DNA from: Methylophilus sp. 42
GTDB taxonomy: Bacteria > Pseudomonadota > Gammaproteobacteria > Burkholderiales > Methylophilaceae
Reading direction: 5' to 3'
DNA length: 64,000 bases
Assembly (NCBI RefSeq): GCF_000384155.1
Contig: NZ_KB913031.1
Span: 2,053,092 to 2,117,091, forward strand
A program made the position numbers and the translations under genes. Shown here piece after piece: positions 43,552-54,640 of this stretch (position 1 is its first letter; each line of letters opens with the position of its first letter). A model generated the notes under the pieces. That model saw only the letters and a program-made list of their open reading frames with translations. It ran no database searches and was not told the origin of the DNA.

Positions 43552-43980
43552 TTAAAGCAAGTCGCGTTTCTGCTCAGGAATATCCTCATAGGGATAGCGC
43601 GAATGCCCAAAGCGCATCACCAATACGGAAATCGCCAATATCAGAATGGCAGCAGACACCGCTAACATATGTGTCTCTGTCATTTCCTTCATATCCAGCA
43701 ATAAATAGCGAGCCAAAGCCACCATGGCGATATAAATCGGATAACGCATAGGCAATTTACCGGTGCCAAAATAGCTGTTAATCATGGAGAACACTTCCAG
43801 ATATAAAAACAGCTGCAGCAAATCACCGAGACCGACCATACCTGCGTCCCACATGCGCGCCAATTCGTGCGCCAGCGAGAAAAAAGTAGCGATGGTCACT
43901 AAGCCTAGCCCCAACCGCTCTATCCACATCAATGCCTGATGGGCAATTTTATCGGTACGATGTTCATAAGGTGGCTTCAT
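43552..43980 (-). CDS. psiE: PsiE-family membrane protein
   Basis: 142 residues with four hydrophobic helices, typical of the phosphate-starvation-inducible E family, of unknown biochemical role. Motif ALARYLLLDMKEM between the third and fourth helix is conserved in PsiE-like proteins. It overlaps murU by one base. No clear Pho box is visible upstream because the gene lies inside an operon. Confidence 0.82.
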   Translation of the reverse strand: MKPPYEHRTDKIAHQALMWIERLGLGLVTIATFFSLAHELARMWDAGMVGLGDLLQLFLYLEVFSMINSYFGTGKLPMRYPIYIAMVALARYLLLDMKEMTETHMLAVSAAILILAISVLVMRFGHSRYPYEDIPEQKRDLL

Positions 43981-44660
43981 TATTCCCCCTGATTTGTCTT
44001 TTTATGTAGCCAATGATCGAGCTGCTCTAAACGCTCCGGTGTGCCGATATCATGCCACAAACCCAGGTGATGTTGTCCAGTCACGCGTTGCTGTTGCATC
44101 GCAGCTTTTAACAGCGGCGCCAATTTGGCCGCCTGCCCAGGGGTCACACTCTCGAATAGCGCAGGATGATAGACGCCTACGCCCGAAAAAGTGAGGCGAT
44201 GCCCGGCAGACTCTAGCACCAGTCCGTTTTCCAGGCCAAAGTCACCACTCGCATGCTGCGGTGGATTATCCACCATGACCAGGTGCGCCAATTTACCAGT
44301 TGGCAAACGCAGGCTGGCATAATCAATATCGGTAAACACGTCTCCATTCACCACCAGGAACGGCTCGTCACCCAACAAAGGCAAGGCATTCGCAATGCCG
44401 CCTGCCGTCTCCAGAGCCTGCGGCTCGGCGCTATAACGGATATGCACCTGCCATTGCGCACCATCGCGCAATGCGGTTTCAATCTGCAGCCCCAAATGTG
44501 CATGATTAATCACTAACTCGGTAAAACCGGCCCGCGCCAATCGCTCGATATGCCACACAATCAGTGGCTTGCCACCAACCATCAGCAACGGTTTGGGCGT
44601 ATGGTCGGTCAGTGGCCGCATCCTTTCGCCACGCCCTGCTGCCAGGATCATTGCCTGCAT
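43980..44660 (-). CDS. murU: N-acetylmuramate-1-phosphate uridylyltransferase
   Basis: 226-residue nucleotidyltransferase: AMILAAGRGERMRPLTDHTPKPLL is the GT-A signature (positions 3-26) and VVNGDVFTDIDY has the metal-binding Asp. Placed next to amgK, it is MurU, which makes UDP-MurNAc from MurNAc-1-P in the peptidoglycan recycling bypass known from Pseudomonas putida. That bypass confers intrinsic fosfomycin tolerance by avoiding MurA. Overlaps psiE by one base. Confidence 0.88.
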   Translation of the reverse strand: MQAMILAAGRGERMRPLTDHTPKPLLMVGGKPLIVWHIERLARAGFTELVINHAHLGLQIETALRDGAQWQVHIRYSAEPQALETAGGIANALPLLGDEPFLVVNGDVFTDIDYASLRLPTGKLAHLVMVDNPPQHASGDFGLENGLVLESAGHRLTFSGVGVYHPALFESVTPGQAAKLAPLLKAAMQQQRVTGQHHLGLWHDIGTPERLEQLDHWLHKKTNQGE

Positions 44661-44663
44661 GAT

Positions 44664-45635
44664 TTACGCTGCCTTTTCCAGGGTCAATAGCAATCTTAAA
44701 AATGGCCGCAGTTCGACATAGCGTTCGCACGCTGCCTGCAAATACTGCATCACCAGCGGCATATCCTTGAGATAGCCATCTTTACCATCACGATGATACA
44801 AACGGGCAAAAATACCCAGCACCTTGATATGGCGCTGTACGCCCATCCACTCAAAATCTTTATAAAACTCGCCAAAATCGGCAGTGACTGGTAAGCCAGC
44901 TTTTTTAGCAGACTGCCAGTAACGTACTACCCAGTCCATCAGGTCTTCTTCGTCCCAGCGGATATAGGCATCTTTGAACAAAGACGCCAGGTCATAGGTA
45001 ATGGCCCCGATGACGGCATCCTGAAAGTCCAGCACGCCAGGATTATTATCCGCGGTCACCATCAGGTTGCGCGAGTGGTAATCCCTGTGCACCGTCACTT
45101 GCGGTTGCTGCAAAATATTGTCGATCAGCAAGCCAAACGTCTTATCCATCACGGCCTGCTGCTCTGCCGTCAGCGTTTGACCTAAATGCTTGCTCACATA
45201 CCACTCCGGGAACAATTGCAATTCGCGCATCAGCAAGGCTGCATCATATGCTGGCAACGCGTCTGGCTGTGTTGCCAGTTGCATCTTGATCAGGGCCTGG
45301 CAAGCATCGCCATATAAAGCCTTGGCGTTGTCACGATTCAGTTGCGACAGATAGGTGTCGTTACCGAGATCGCTTAGCAACAAAAAGCCTTGCGTAACGT
45401 CTTGCGCCACGATCTTGGGCACATTGAGCCCGGCGGCCAACAGTTGCTCAGCCACGCGCACAAACGGGCGACAGTCTTCCTGCGGCGGTGGCGCATCCAT
45501 GGCAATCAGGGTTTGCGTCGGCAAATGCACGCGGAAATAACGCCTGAAACTGGCGTCTGCCGAAGCCGTAGTGAGTGTAAAAGGCTGATCGAGCACCTGC
45601 TGTAGCCATTGTTGTAATTGCTGTGTTCTATCCAC
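44664..45635 (-). CDS. amgK: N-acetylmuramate/N-acetylglucosamine kinase
   Basis: 323-residue aminoglycoside-phosphotransferase-fold kinase: VHRDYHSRNLMV is the catalytic loop, VLDFQDAVIG the metal site and DASFRRYFRV the nucleotide region. AmgK phosphorylates MurNAc at C1 for MurU. The start is taken as GTG at 45635 with GGGAA upstream; a TTG four codons earlier (45647) is the alternative. First gene of amgK-murU-psiE, divergent from lptD. Confidence 0.87.
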   Translation of the reverse strand: MDRTQQLQQWLQQVLDQPFTLTTASADASFRRYFRVHLPTQTLIAMDAPPPQEDCRPFVRVAEQLLAAGLNVPKIVAQDVTQGFLLLSDLGNDTYLSQLNRDNAKALYGDACQALIKMQLATQPDALPAYDAALLMRELQLFPEWYVSKHLGQTLTAEQQAVMDKTFGLLIDNILQQPQVTVHRDYHSRNLMVTADNNPGVLDFQDAVIGAITYDLASLFKDAYIRWDEEDLMDWVVRYWQSAKKAGLPVTADFGEFYKDFEWMGVQRHIKVLGIFARLYHRDGKDGYLKDMPLVMQYLQAACERYVELRPFLRLLLTLEKAA

Positions 45636-45679
45636 AAATGTTCCCAAATAATGAATCGGCCCATACTGGCGGGCATTAC

Positions 45680-45721
45680 TGTTAAAATGCGGCTGTCATT
45701 TTAAGTGAAAAATGACTTTTT
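45680..45721 (+). promoter_or_regulatory. predicted extended -10 promoter and 5' hairpin of lptD
   Basis: TG-T-TAAAAT (45680-45688) is an extended -10. Immediately downstream lies a perfect 8-base inverted repeat, GTCATTTT / AAAATGAC (45695-45702 and 45709-45716), followed by five T residues. The hairpin would sit at the very 5' end of the transcript, about 50 bases before the lptD start. It may act as an attenuator or 5' stabiliser. Confidence 0.4.
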
Positions 45722-45771
45722 AAGCATTTTCATGAATAATATAGCCCAATTGAAACGGGACATCTGGCCGT

Positions 45772-48219
45772 ATGGTCCGGGATGCGTGCATACAAACGTC
45801 GGCCATTAGCAGGCCTTACCGAAACGATCACTCTTTGAATAATTTGCAAGCTCACTCATCCACCTTTCAGGAACGCGGCATCCGCCTGATTTTGGCGCTC
45901 ACTGCTATCGGCACGCTGGCGCCTGTGCATGCATGCGCGGATGATCAGTCTGAAGCTCCTGCCATGGTCGTGGCAGAAAACACCACTTTACCCGGTGCGA
46001 TTGAAATTGAAGGCGACACCTTGCAACTGCGCATGGACCGCCAAATGCGCGCCATAGGCAACGCGGTGATCCGCAAAGAAGGCCAGCAAGTCACCGGGGA
46101 TGATATCCGCTACGACATCCAGAATGACGAACTGCAAGTAGATGGTAACGCGGTGATTACGGCCGGGCAAACAACCATCAAAGGCCCGATGCTGCGGATG
46201 CGCATGAGCGAGAACATTGGTGAAATGCGCGACGTCACCATTGAGTTCAAAAGTAGCCCGCCGCCACCCAGCAACCAGGACAGCAGCGCGTTGCTCAATG
46301 ATGAAGCCATTTTGCTGAGTGACCCGAAAAGATATCTGGAAGATAACGAGTCTTACAGCACGCAAAAAGACAATACATCTTTTGAGAACATCCGCGCCTC
46401 GGCCAAACAGGTATTATTTGAAGGCCAGAATATCAAGCGCCTGAAGAGTGCCAGCTATACCTCCTGTGCTGCCGATGTGGATGACTGGTATATCAAAACC
46501 AACAACCTGGAACTCAACGACTATACACGTACTGGCGAAGCCACTAACGCATTCGTTGAGTTTAAGGGTGTACCCATCCTCTACACGCCCTGGATGAGCT
46601 TTTCTTATAACAACCAGCGTAAAAGTGGCTTACTGGCCCCACTGTGGGGAACCACGTCCAGAAGCGGCTTTGAATTACTCACGCCATACTATATTAATAT
46701 CCGGCCGGACATGGACGCCACTATTGCTACCCGTTTCTTAAGTAAGCGCGGGGTGCAATTGCAGGGCGAATTCCGCTACCTCGGTGAGGACTATTCAGGC
46801 ATTAATAACCTGGAGTATCTGGATAAAGACAGCTTGACCGATCAAACCCGGTTTTATGCCAAATTATCACATGCACAACGCTTCAGTGAACACTGGTCCG
46901 GCGGTTACAACCTGGAAAAAGTATCAGACGATAAATACTTTTCCGAAATGGCAACCAGGATTCAGGTCACGTCACGCGTTAACTTGCAACAAACCGCTTT
47001 TGTTGATTATCAAGACGACAACTGGACATTTAATGGCTCGGTACAGCGCTATCAAAACCTGGATAACAAATCATTTGTCTATCAGCGCCTGCCTCAGCTG
47101 ACGTTGAATTACGACAACAGCTGGCATGGCATCACAACGCAAACGGCGGCGCAATATGTCTTTTTTGACAGCATGCAGGAGATGGGCAAGGTAGCAACCG
47201 GCTCTAGATTAAATTTCTATCCATCGCTATCCTATCCGATCAAAAGTTCATATGGCTTTATCACGCCCAAGTTCGGGGTCAATACCACGCAATATAGTTT
47301 GAGTAACAATATCCCTTCTGGTTATTCGCAAGACTACAACCAGCTGAGTCGAACGCTGCCTATTTTCAGCCTGGACTCAGGACTGTATTTTGATCGTGAA
47401 TCAAGTATTTTCGGTACAAACTATACTCACACTCTGGAACCAAGAGCGTACTACGTTTATATTCCGTATCGAGATCAAAGCAAAATCCCGATTTTTGACA
47501 CGGCGCTCGCGACCCTGAATCAGGACTCTATTTTTACCGAAAACCAGTTTATTGGCGGTGACCGGGTCAACAATGCCAATCAAACCACGCTGGCGATCAC
47601 CAGTCGCTTGATTGACGCTGAAACGGGTATTGAGCGACTCAGTGCTACATTGGGGCAACGCTTTTATTTCGAAGATCAAAAAGTCTCGCTCCCGAACACC
47701 TCCGTTAGTACACGTAAATCCTCAGACATTTTGGCTGGCTTTACGGCACGCCTTTCCAGCCGCCTGAACCTGGACACCTTCTGGCAATATGATCCTGACC
47801 GCGGCAATATGGAACGTAATAACTATTTATTACGGTATAACCCTGAACCAGGCAAATCATTCAGTTTTGGCTATCGCTACACGGCTAACACGCTCGAACA
47901 AATCGACACTTCAGCCCAATGGCCATTGGGTGCAGGCTGGTATGGTATCAGCAGGCTGAATTACTCCATCCGTGATGGCAACATCGTGCAATTCCTCGGC
48001 GGGCTGGAATATGATGCCGGTTGCTGGCAAGCCCGCGCGGTCATGCAACGCGTACAAACAGCGACTGCCGATGCGAACTATGCCATGTTTTTCCAACTCG
48101 AACTCGGTGGGTTGACCTCGATTGGTGCCAACCCGTTAAATGTGATCAAGCGCAATATTCCAACCTATATGCGCACTTATGATATCCCGGCAATTTACAG
48201 AGACCAGAACGCGCAATGA
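45772..48219 (+). CDS. lptD: LPS-assembly protein LptD
   Basis: Outer-membrane beta-barrel that inserts LPS at the surface together with LptE. 815 residues: a hydrophobic export segment around residues 37-52, a periplasmic OstA/LptA-like jellyroll (about 65-165), then a long barrel ending near residue 800. Cysteines in TSCAAD (about 232) and AGCWQ (about 750) are placed to form the inter-domain disulfide known for LptD. The signal segment lies unusually far from the start, so the true start may be downstream. It overlaps surA by four bases; its partner lptE is at 57.3 kb. Confidence 0.93.
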   Translation: MVRDACIQTSAISRPYRNDHSLNNLQAHSSTFQERGIRLILALTAIGTLAPVHACADDQSEAPAMVVAENTTLPGAIEIEGDTLQLRMDRQMRAIGNAVIRKEGQQVTGDDIRYDIQNDELQVDGNAVITAGQTTIKGPMLRMRMSENIGEMRDVTIEFKSSPPPPSNQDSSALLNDEAILLSDPKRYLEDNESYSTQKDNTSFENIRASAKQVLFEGQNIKRLKSASYTSCAADVDDWYIKTNNLELNDYTRTGEATNAFVEFKGVPILYTPWMSFSYNNQRKSGLLAPLWGTTSRSGFELLTPYYINIRPDMDATIATRFLSKRGVQLQGEFRYLGEDYSGINNLEYLDKDSLTDQTRFYAKLSHAQRFSEHWSGGYNLEKVSDDKYFSEMATRIQVTSRVNLQQTAFVDYQDDNWTFNGSVQRYQNLDNKSFVYQRLPQLTLNYDNSWHGITTQTAAQYVFFDSMQEMGKVATGSRLNFYPSLSYPIKSSYGFITPKFGVNTTQYSLSNNIPSGYSQDYNQLSRTLPIFSLDSGLYFDRESSIFGTNYTHTLEPRAYYVYIPYRDQSKIPIFDTALATLNQDSIFTENQFIGGDRVNNANQTTLAITSRLIDAETGIERLSATLGQRFYFEDQKVSLPNTSVSTRKSSDILAGFTARLSSRLNLDTFWQYDPDRGNMERNNYLLRYNPEPGKSFSFGYRYTANTLEQIDTSAQWPLGAGWYGISRLNYSIRDGNIVQFLGGLEYDAGCWQARAVMQRVQTATADANYAMFFQLELGGLTSIGANPLNVIKRNIPTYMRTYDIPAIYRDQNAQ

Positions 48220-49535
48220 TGAAACGTTTATCTAATTTCCTTATCTCCACGATGGTGTTTGCGCTGTACGCATCGCAATCAACAACACTATTTGCCGCAG
48301 AAAAACGTCCGATTGAAAAAATGGATCGCATCATTGCGGTAGTCGACCAATCCGTCATTACGGAACGGGAAATGCTGAACCGTATGGAGTCAGTCAAGAC
48401 ACAAATGATTAAAAAAGGCGTTGAAGTGCCACCTGATGAGGTGTTACAAAAGCAAATTCTGGAACGCCTGATCGTCGATAGCCTGCAACTGCAACTGGCC
48501 GCCCAAACCGGCATTAAAGTTGAAGATGCACAACTGGACAAAACAATTGAGCGGATTGCCGAACAAAATAACCTGACCTTGCCTGCCTTTAAAAAAGCAC
48601 TGGAGGAAGACGGGACCCAGTTCTACAAGTTTCGTGAAGATATCCGCAATGACATTATTCTTGCCCGCCTGCGCGAGCGCGATGTAGACAACAAGGTGAA
48701 TATTTCCGAAGCCGAAATTGACAACTATTTAACGACACAAGAGAAAGAAGGCGATCTGGATGAGTTCAATATCTCGCAAATCCTGGTTCGCCTGCCGGAA
48801 GACAGTTCGCCAGAGGACATTCAAAAAGCCAGAGCACGCACGGAACAAATTACCAAAGCGCTGGCTGAAGGCATGAGCTTTGAAAAAGCTTCTGCCAATT
48901 TTTCAGATGCGCCTAACGCGCTGGATGGTGGTAGTTTAGGCTGGCGCAGCGGTCAGCAAATGCCAGCCCAGTTTCTGGAACTGGTTAAAACATTGCAAGC
49001 GGGCGGCGTCTCACGTCCAATCCGCAGTGGTACCGGCGTACATATTCTTAAACTGAATGACAGACGCGCAGGTGCCAGCACCCTGATTGTTGAGCAAACC
49101 CATGTGCGCCACATTCTGCTAAAGCCCAATGAAGTTTTGTCTGACAAAGAAGCCAAGCAAAAAATTGACGGCATCAAGGAGCGTATAGACCATGGTACAC
49201 CGTTCCAGGACATGGCACGCCAATACTCAGACGATGGCAGTGCTTCCAGTGGCGGCGACCTGGGCTGGATCAGTCCGGGTGACACCGTGCCTGTGTTTGA
49301 AAAAACCATGGCCGAGCTGGCAGTGAACGAAGTCAGTGCACCAATCCGCAGCCAGTTTGGCTGGCACATCATCCAGGTACTGGAACGCCGCAAACAGGAT
49401 ATGTCCAAAGAATCCAAACGTTTAAAAGCACGCCAGGAAATCCGCGCGCGTAAAGCGGAAGAATCTTATAACGACTGGATCCACGAACTACGTGACAAAG
49501 CCTTTGTTGAAATGCGCCTAGAAGATAAATTCTAA
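48216..49535 (+). CDS. surA: periplasmic chaperone/prolyl isomerase SurA
   Basis: Escorts outer-membrane proteins, including LptD, to the BAM complex. 439 residues: signal peptide ending near LFAAEK, SurA N-terminal domain ([18 protein letters not shown]), then two parvulin domains ([13 protein letters not shown], then [10 protein letters not shown] with [15 protein letters not shown]). Coupled to lptD by an ATGA overlap and followed by pdxA, the conserved lptD-surA-pdxA-rsmA operon. Confidence 0.95.
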   Translation: MMKRLSNFLISTMVFALYASQSTTLFAAEKRPIEKMDRIIAVVDQSVITEREMLNRMESVKTQMIKKGVEVPPDEVLQKQILERLIVDSLQLQLAAQTGIKVEDAQLDKTIERIAEQNNLTLPAFKKALEEDGTQFYKFREDIRNDIILARLRERDVDNKVNISEAEIDNYLTTQEKEGDLDEFNISQILVRLPEDSSPEDIQKARARTEQITKALAEGMSFEKASANFSDAPNALDGGSLGWRSGQQMPAQFLELVKTLQAGGVSRPIRSGTGVHILKLNDRRAGASTLIVEQTHVRHILLKPNEVLSDKEAKQKIDGIKERIDHGTPFQDMARQYSDDGSASSGGDLGWISPGDTVPVFEKTMAELAVNEVSAPIRSQFGWHIIQVLERRKQDMSKESKRLKARQEIRARKAEESYNDWIHELRDKAFVEMRLEDKF

Positions 49536-49539
49536 ACGC

Positions 49540-50538
49540 ATGAACAACTTGCCACGTATTGCGATCACCGCTGGCGAACCTGCTGGTATCGGGCTCGATA
49601 TCTGCGTCAAACTCGCCCACACAGCCATGCCTGCCGCACTGGTGGTGTTGGCAGACCCCGTCGCACTACAGGCGAGAGCAGCGCAATTAGCGACGCCCTT
49701 AACATTGCATACATATACCGAAACGTTGCCGCCACATGCGGGCGATGGCAGCCTGTATATACTGCCGGTGCAAACGGCTGCACCCGTGGTTGCTGGTGCA
49801 CTCGACCCGGCCAACAGTGCAGCGGTGTTAAGCATGCTGGATCGCGCGCTGGCAGGTTGCCAATCCGGTGAATTTGATGCCATGGTCACCGCCCCCGTAC
49901 ACAAAGGCGTGATCAATGATGCAGGCATTGCATTTACTGGCCATACCGAATACCTGGCGGAAAAAACCCGGACGGCCCAAGTGGTGATGATGCTGGTCGG
50001 TGGCGGCATGCGCGTTGCACTCGCCACCACACATCTACCACTTACCCAGGTCAGCGCTGCCATTACCACCGAAGCACTCACTACCACCATCCGCATTCTG
50101 GATCATGACCTGGTGCATAAATTTGGCATTGCTCAACCGCGTATATTCGTTGCCGGGCTCAACCCACATGCAGGTGAAAACGGCTATCTGGGCATGGAAG
50201 AAATAGACACCATCAACCCGGTGCTGGAAAATTTGCGTGCCGAAGGTATGCAACTCATCGGCGCCTTACCGGCCGACACCATGTTTTCACAAAAAAATCT
50301 GTCGCAAGCCGATGCGTTCTTGGCCATGTACCATGACCAGGGCCTCACTGTACTCAAACACGCCAGCTTTGGCGAAGGGGTCAATGTGACCCTGGGGCTA
50401 CCCATTATCCGCACCTCTGTCGATCACGGTACCGCGCTGGATATTGCAGGCAGCGGCAAAGCCGATCTCGGCAGTATGCTAAGTGCCATACAGTTAGCCA
50501 TCACGCTGTCACACACACGTCACACCTCAAATACATGA
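49540..50538 (+). CDS. pdxA: 4-hydroxythreonine-4-phosphate dehydrogenase
   Basis: NAD-dependent step of pyridoxal 5'-phosphate synthesis (DXP-dependent route). 332 residues with [12 protein letters not shown] at the N-terminus, HTEYLAEKT and [11 protein letters not shown] supplying metal-binding His residues, and [13 protein letters not shown] near the C-terminus. It follows surA by four bases and overlaps rsmA by four. Confidence 0.95.
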   Translation: MNNLPRIAITAGEPAGIGLDICVKLAHTAMPAALVVLADPVALQARAAQLATPLTLHTYTETLPPHAGDGSLYILPVQTAAPVVAGALDPANSAAVLSMLDRALAGCQSGEFDAMVTAPVHKGVINDAGIAFTGHTEYLAEKTRTAQVVMMLVGGGMRVALATTHLPLTQVSAAITTEALTTTIRILDHDLVHKFGIAQPRIFVAGLNPHAGENGYLGMEEIDTINPVLENLRAEGMQLIGALPADTMFSQKNLSQADAFLAMYHDQGLTVLKHASFGEGVNVTLGLPIIRTSVDHGTALDIAGSGKADLGSMLSAIQLAITLSHTRHTSNT

Positions 50539-51323
50539 AACACATTGCCAAGAAGAAATTTGGTCAGAATTTTTTAATTGACCAAGCCATTATCCAAAGC
50601 CTGATTAACGCCATCCATCCGCAGGCGGATGATCTGATGGTCGAAATTGGCCCCGGCCTGGGCGCGATGACGCAGCCCCTGATCAAGCACCTGAATCACT
50701 TGCACGTGGTTGAAATCGACCGCGACATTATTCAGTGGATGCAAGGCTTCTATCCGCCGAAGAAAATCACCATCCATAATTCAGATGTATTGAAGTTTGA
50801 CTTCGCAAACATAGGCGAGCGCATCCGGGTGGTTGGCAATTTGCCGTACAACATCTCCAGCCCTATCCTGTTCAAGCTGCTGGAAAACACTGCTCAAATC
50901 ATCGATATGCACTTTATGTTGCAAAAAGAAGTGGTTGAGCGCATGGTGGCCGAGCCTTCCAACTCGGAATATGGCCGCTTGTCTGTCATGCTGCAATACC
51001 GCTTGCAGATGGAATACATGGTCACCGTGCCGCCCGAAGCCTTTGACCCGGCGCCTAAAGTCGAATCTGCTTTTGTGCGCTGCATTCCTTATGACACCTT
51101 GCCCTATCCTGCCAGTGACGAAGCCTTATTCGCTAAAGTGGTCACGGCGGCGTTTGGTCAACGCCGCAAAACCTTGCGCAATACACTCAAAGGCTTGCTG
51201 GATGATGATGGATTTAGCGCATTGAATATCGACTCCCAGCTACGTGCCGAGAACCTGAGCGTGGCCAATTTTGTCGCCATCAGCAATTATCTGGCGGACC
51301 AGCATCTGCTAGACCAGGCTTAA
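50535..51323 (+). CDS. rsmA: 16S rRNA dimethyladenosine transferase
   Basis: KsgA/RsmA, dimethylates the two adjacent adenosines of helix 45 in 16S rRNA. 262 residues. [11 protein letters not shown] and [13 protein letters not shown] form the SAM site, and [15 protein letters not shown] the catalytic N-L-P-Y motif. Last gene of the lptD operon; overlaps pdxA by four bases. Confidence 0.95.
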   Translation: MKHIAKKKFGQNFLIDQAIIQSLINAIHPQADDLMVEIGPGLGAMTQPLIKHLNHLHVVEIDRDIIQWMQGFYPPKKITIHNSDVLKFDFANIGERIRVVGNLPYNISSPILFKLLENTAQIIDMHFMLQKEVVERMVAEPSNSEYGRLSVMLQYRLQMEYMVTVPPEAFDPAPKVESAFVRCIPYDTLPYPASDEALFAKVVTAAFGQRRKTLRNTLKGLLDDDGFSALNIDSQLRAENLSVANFVAISNYLADQHLLDQA

Positions 51324-51371
51324 GCACAACTTGTGCAAAGCAGCACTGGCTTAACCTGATTTAAAGTTTAG

Positions 51372-52073
<702 letters not shown>

Positions 52074-52085
52074 CTGCGCTAAAGC

Positions 52086-52113
52086 AAAAAGCCCGCATGA
52101 TGCGGGCTTTTTT
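52086..52113. terminator. bidirectional terminator between adk and the TonB receptor gene
   Basis: AGCCCGCAT / ATGCGGGCT stem, flanked by five A before and six T after. Stops both converging transcripts. Confidence 0.85.
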
Positions 52114-52130
52114 ATTGATGGTACAACAGA

Positions 52131-54329
52131 CTAAAAATCGTAACGGATGCCACCAACAACCTGGCGTTGACGCCCGGCCACCATGCCATCCACACGGCTG
52201 GTGAGGTACTCTTTATCTGCCAGGTTATAGGCACTGACAAAGTACGAGACACGACTACCTACAGGCCGGTAATTCGCCGTTGCATTCAGCAACGCATAGG
52301 CCGGAATGCGCCCGGTACGGCCTGATAACACATCGGCCTCAGAACGGCCTGCACGGTAAGAAACATCCTCTTGTTGCTCGCTGACATAATCAACACCAAT
52401 GCGTGCATCGAATCCGACCGGATGCTCATAGCCCAGGCTCAGTGATGCCAAGTGTTTTGGCGCATACGGTAAACGATCACCACTAAACACATCTGCTGCC
52501 GCATTGGTTTTCTTGAACTTGGCCGTGATCAGATTGGTATAAGACCCGGCCAGGTAAATATTATGTGCCGAGTCATATATGTGTCCAAAGTTAATACGCC
52601 CAGCCAGCTCCACCCCGGTTTGTTGCGATTGTCCGCCATTGATAAATGAACCGGAGGTTGGGCCCGCCACCACAATATCGTCAAAAATCGTATGGAACAA
52701 AGTGGTTTCAAAGGTGACGCCTTTGATATAGTTAGAGCGCGCGCCCAACTCCCAATTGGTGCTTTCCTCCGGCTTGGTATTGACCACCACGGCGGTATTG
52801 GCGCCTCCTGGCGCATGGATATCCCGATCAGGACGCGGCGGCGCAAAGCCTTTGTGCACACCTGCAAACAAGGTGGTTTTTGCAATCCCATTCCAGGTTA
52901 AACCGAATCCTGGCAACACTTTGCTCTGGTGATTGGTATCTTTTGACTCAGCATTGTTTTGCACTGCACCTTCGGCGCGCAGAATATCGGTCCTGATACG
53001 CAAATCTTCTATACGTAAACCTGGCGTAAACGTCCACTCGCCCACATAGAAAGTATTTTGTGCGTAATAGGACTTGGCCTCGACATTGGTATGAATCTGC
53101 TCGCGATGGTCACCAAACGCCTCTGCGTATTCCTGGTTCTGGATACGGGGATCCCCACCACGGAACTGGTTGCGCTGGATATCTTCACGGTGGTAACGGA
53201 AACCAAGGACTGCATTACTTTCCACGCCGAACAGGCTATGCTGCACATCCAGCCGTGGCTCAATGCCCCAATATTCAAACTCGCGCGGACGCCAGCGTCC
53301 ACCACAAAGTTCGGCATTGGCTTCGGTCGCAACACCCAGTCCTGTACAACGATCCATCACAGAACGACCACCTAAACCACCGGGATCGTTGATTTGGCGG
53401 AATGAAGCCCGCTCTGATTTGGCATAATAAGCTTGTGTACTCAGCTTAACCTGTGTGTTGATTTGAAACAGGTGCTGTAGTTGAAACGTGGTACGCTCGT
53501 GCTCAAATACATCATTTTTGCCGGTAGGCGCCTGATATTTATCTTCACGGTATTCCACCAGTCCCAACCCAGTTTCTGTCACATGCGAGCTCTCACGGAA
53601 ATAACTGGCCTTGGCAATCAAGGTATGCCGGTCAGATAAATTCAACTGCCCTTTTGCCGTGTATTCCTGAATCTCGAAATCATGATTGTCACGAATACCA
53701 TCACCTTTTTTGTGCAAGGCATCAATCATCAAACCACCGCGCTCATCACCGGCTCCGATGTTGCCATAGAGGCTGGTAAAGTCATTGTTACCCAAGGTGG
53801 CGGTGACATTGCCATGCACCTGGCCGTCACTGGGTACCGGGCGTGTCACAAAATTAATCATGCCACCCACCGTTTGCGGGCCATATAGAATCTGGCCTGA
53901 GCCTTTAACCACCTCGATGCGCTGCACACGCTCCAATGGCGTGGTGTAATGTGCGGCTGGATCACCATAGGGCGCCAGAAACAAAGGCATGCCGTCCTCC
54001 ATCAGCAGTGTGCGTGCCGTTCTTCTCGGATCCAAGCCCCGCACGCCGATATTAACGCCCAGGCCAAAACTGTTCTCCCCCACAACATGTACCCCAGGCA
54101 CATTGCTTAATGCCTCCTGAACCGAGAATGGTCGCCGTTCTTGCAGCGCTTTTTCATCAACCAGGAAATAAGAACCTGGCACCGATTCCAGCCGGTCAGG
54201 CAAAATCCCTTTCACCACAACTGGTGAAATATTCAGTGTTTCATCCTGCCGTTCTTTTTCTTCGGCAAGCACTTCCATGGCGGGATTAAACGCCAGTACC
54301 GTGGCCATCAACAAACTTTTTTTCTTCAT
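52131..54329 (-). CDS. TonB-dependent outer-membrane receptor (FecA-like)
   Basis: 732 residues. Signal peptide, then a TonB box region (ISPVVVKG) and a plug domain with SVQEALSNVPGVHV, VGVRGLDPRR-like and QILYGPQTVGGMINFVTR; then the barrel ending in the aromatic C-terminus GGIRYDF. Overall closest in my reading to ferric siderophore/FecA-type receptors. No fecR/fecI regulator genes or transporter genes lie next to it, so the ligand is unknown. A Fur-like inverted repeat precedes it. Confidence 0.87.
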   Translation of the reverse strand: MKKKSLLMATVLAFNPAMEVLAEEKERQDETLNISPVVVKGILPDRLESVPGSYFLVDEKALQERRPFSVQEALSNVPGVHVVGENSFGLGVNIGVRGLDPRRTARTLLMEDGMPLFLAPYGDPAAHYTTPLERVQRIEVVKGSGQILYGPQTVGGMINFVTRPVPSDGQVHGNVTATLGNNDFTSLYGNIGAGDERGGLMIDALHKKGDGIRDNHDFEIQEYTAKGQLNLSDRHTLIAKASYFRESSHVTETGLGLVEYREDKYQAPTGKNDVFEHERTTFQLQHLFQINTQVKLSTQAYYAKSERASFRQINDPGGLGGRSVMDRCTGLGVATEANAELCGGRWRPREFEYWGIEPRLDVQHSLFGVESNAVLGFRYHREDIQRNQFRGGDPRIQNQEYAEAFGDHREQIHTNVEAKSYYAQNTFYVGEWTFTPGLRIEDLRIRTDILRAEGAVQNNAESKDTNHQSKVLPGFGLTWNGIAKTTLFAGVHKGFAPPRPDRDIHAPGGANTAVVVNTKPEESTNWELGARSNYIKGVTFETTLFHTIFDDIVVAGPTSGSFINGGQSQQTGVELAGRINFGHIYDSAHNIYLAGSYTNLITAKFKKTNAAADVFSGDRLPYAPKHLASLSLGYEHPVGFDARIGVDYVSEQQEDVSYRAGRSEADVLSGRTGRIPAYALLNATANYRPVGSRVSYFVSAYNLADKEYLTSRVDGMVAGRQRQVVGGIRYDF

Positions 54330-54640
54330 GTGTCACACCCTCTTCTGTTTCTGTTGTTATAAAAACAGGTGAAAGGGCTGCAATATTGATACCAGCATCA
54401 CGACGATAAAAGTTATCCCCATGTTTTTATTACGTAAATTATATTTATATAAATAATAATGCCATTTACAAGGCATTCACCAGACATACAATAGGTTTAT
54501 ATCAACCCACTTTAATCGACCATGGCTGATATCAGCCAAATAGAGTTCGCATCCTACTGGCAACACCTGCCAACGCAAAACATGCCTATCAGTTCTCGGG
54601 TATAATTGTCGCTTCGTTTAGTTACTTTCAAGCCACGCAC
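54330..54640. other. 311-base divergent region between the TonB receptor gene and leuS
   Basis: Contains a Fur-like inverted repeat (54405-54417), a very AT-rich stretch at about 54425-54470 that probably includes the receptor promoter, and a TATAAT at 54601-54606 that may be the leuS -10 (no clear -35). No open reading frame or RNA gene is evident. Confidence 0.5.
54405..54417. promoter_or_regulatory. Fur-like inverted repeat upstream of the TonB receptor gene
   Basis: GATAA-AAG-TTATC, 76 bases before the receptor start, keeps both GATAA/TTATC halves of a Fur box and matches the 7-1-7 consensus at 10 of 14 positions. It fits iron-repressed expression, but the site is weak. Confidence 0.38.

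Noticed and set aside
45732-45809. 25-codon frame overlapping the lptD start, a possible leader peptide
   Set aside because: No ribosome-binding site and no runs of regulatory codons; not enough support.
51324-51336. GCACAA-C-TTGTGC palindrome after rsmA
   Set aside because: Loop of one base and no T-run; probably chance or a weak protein site.
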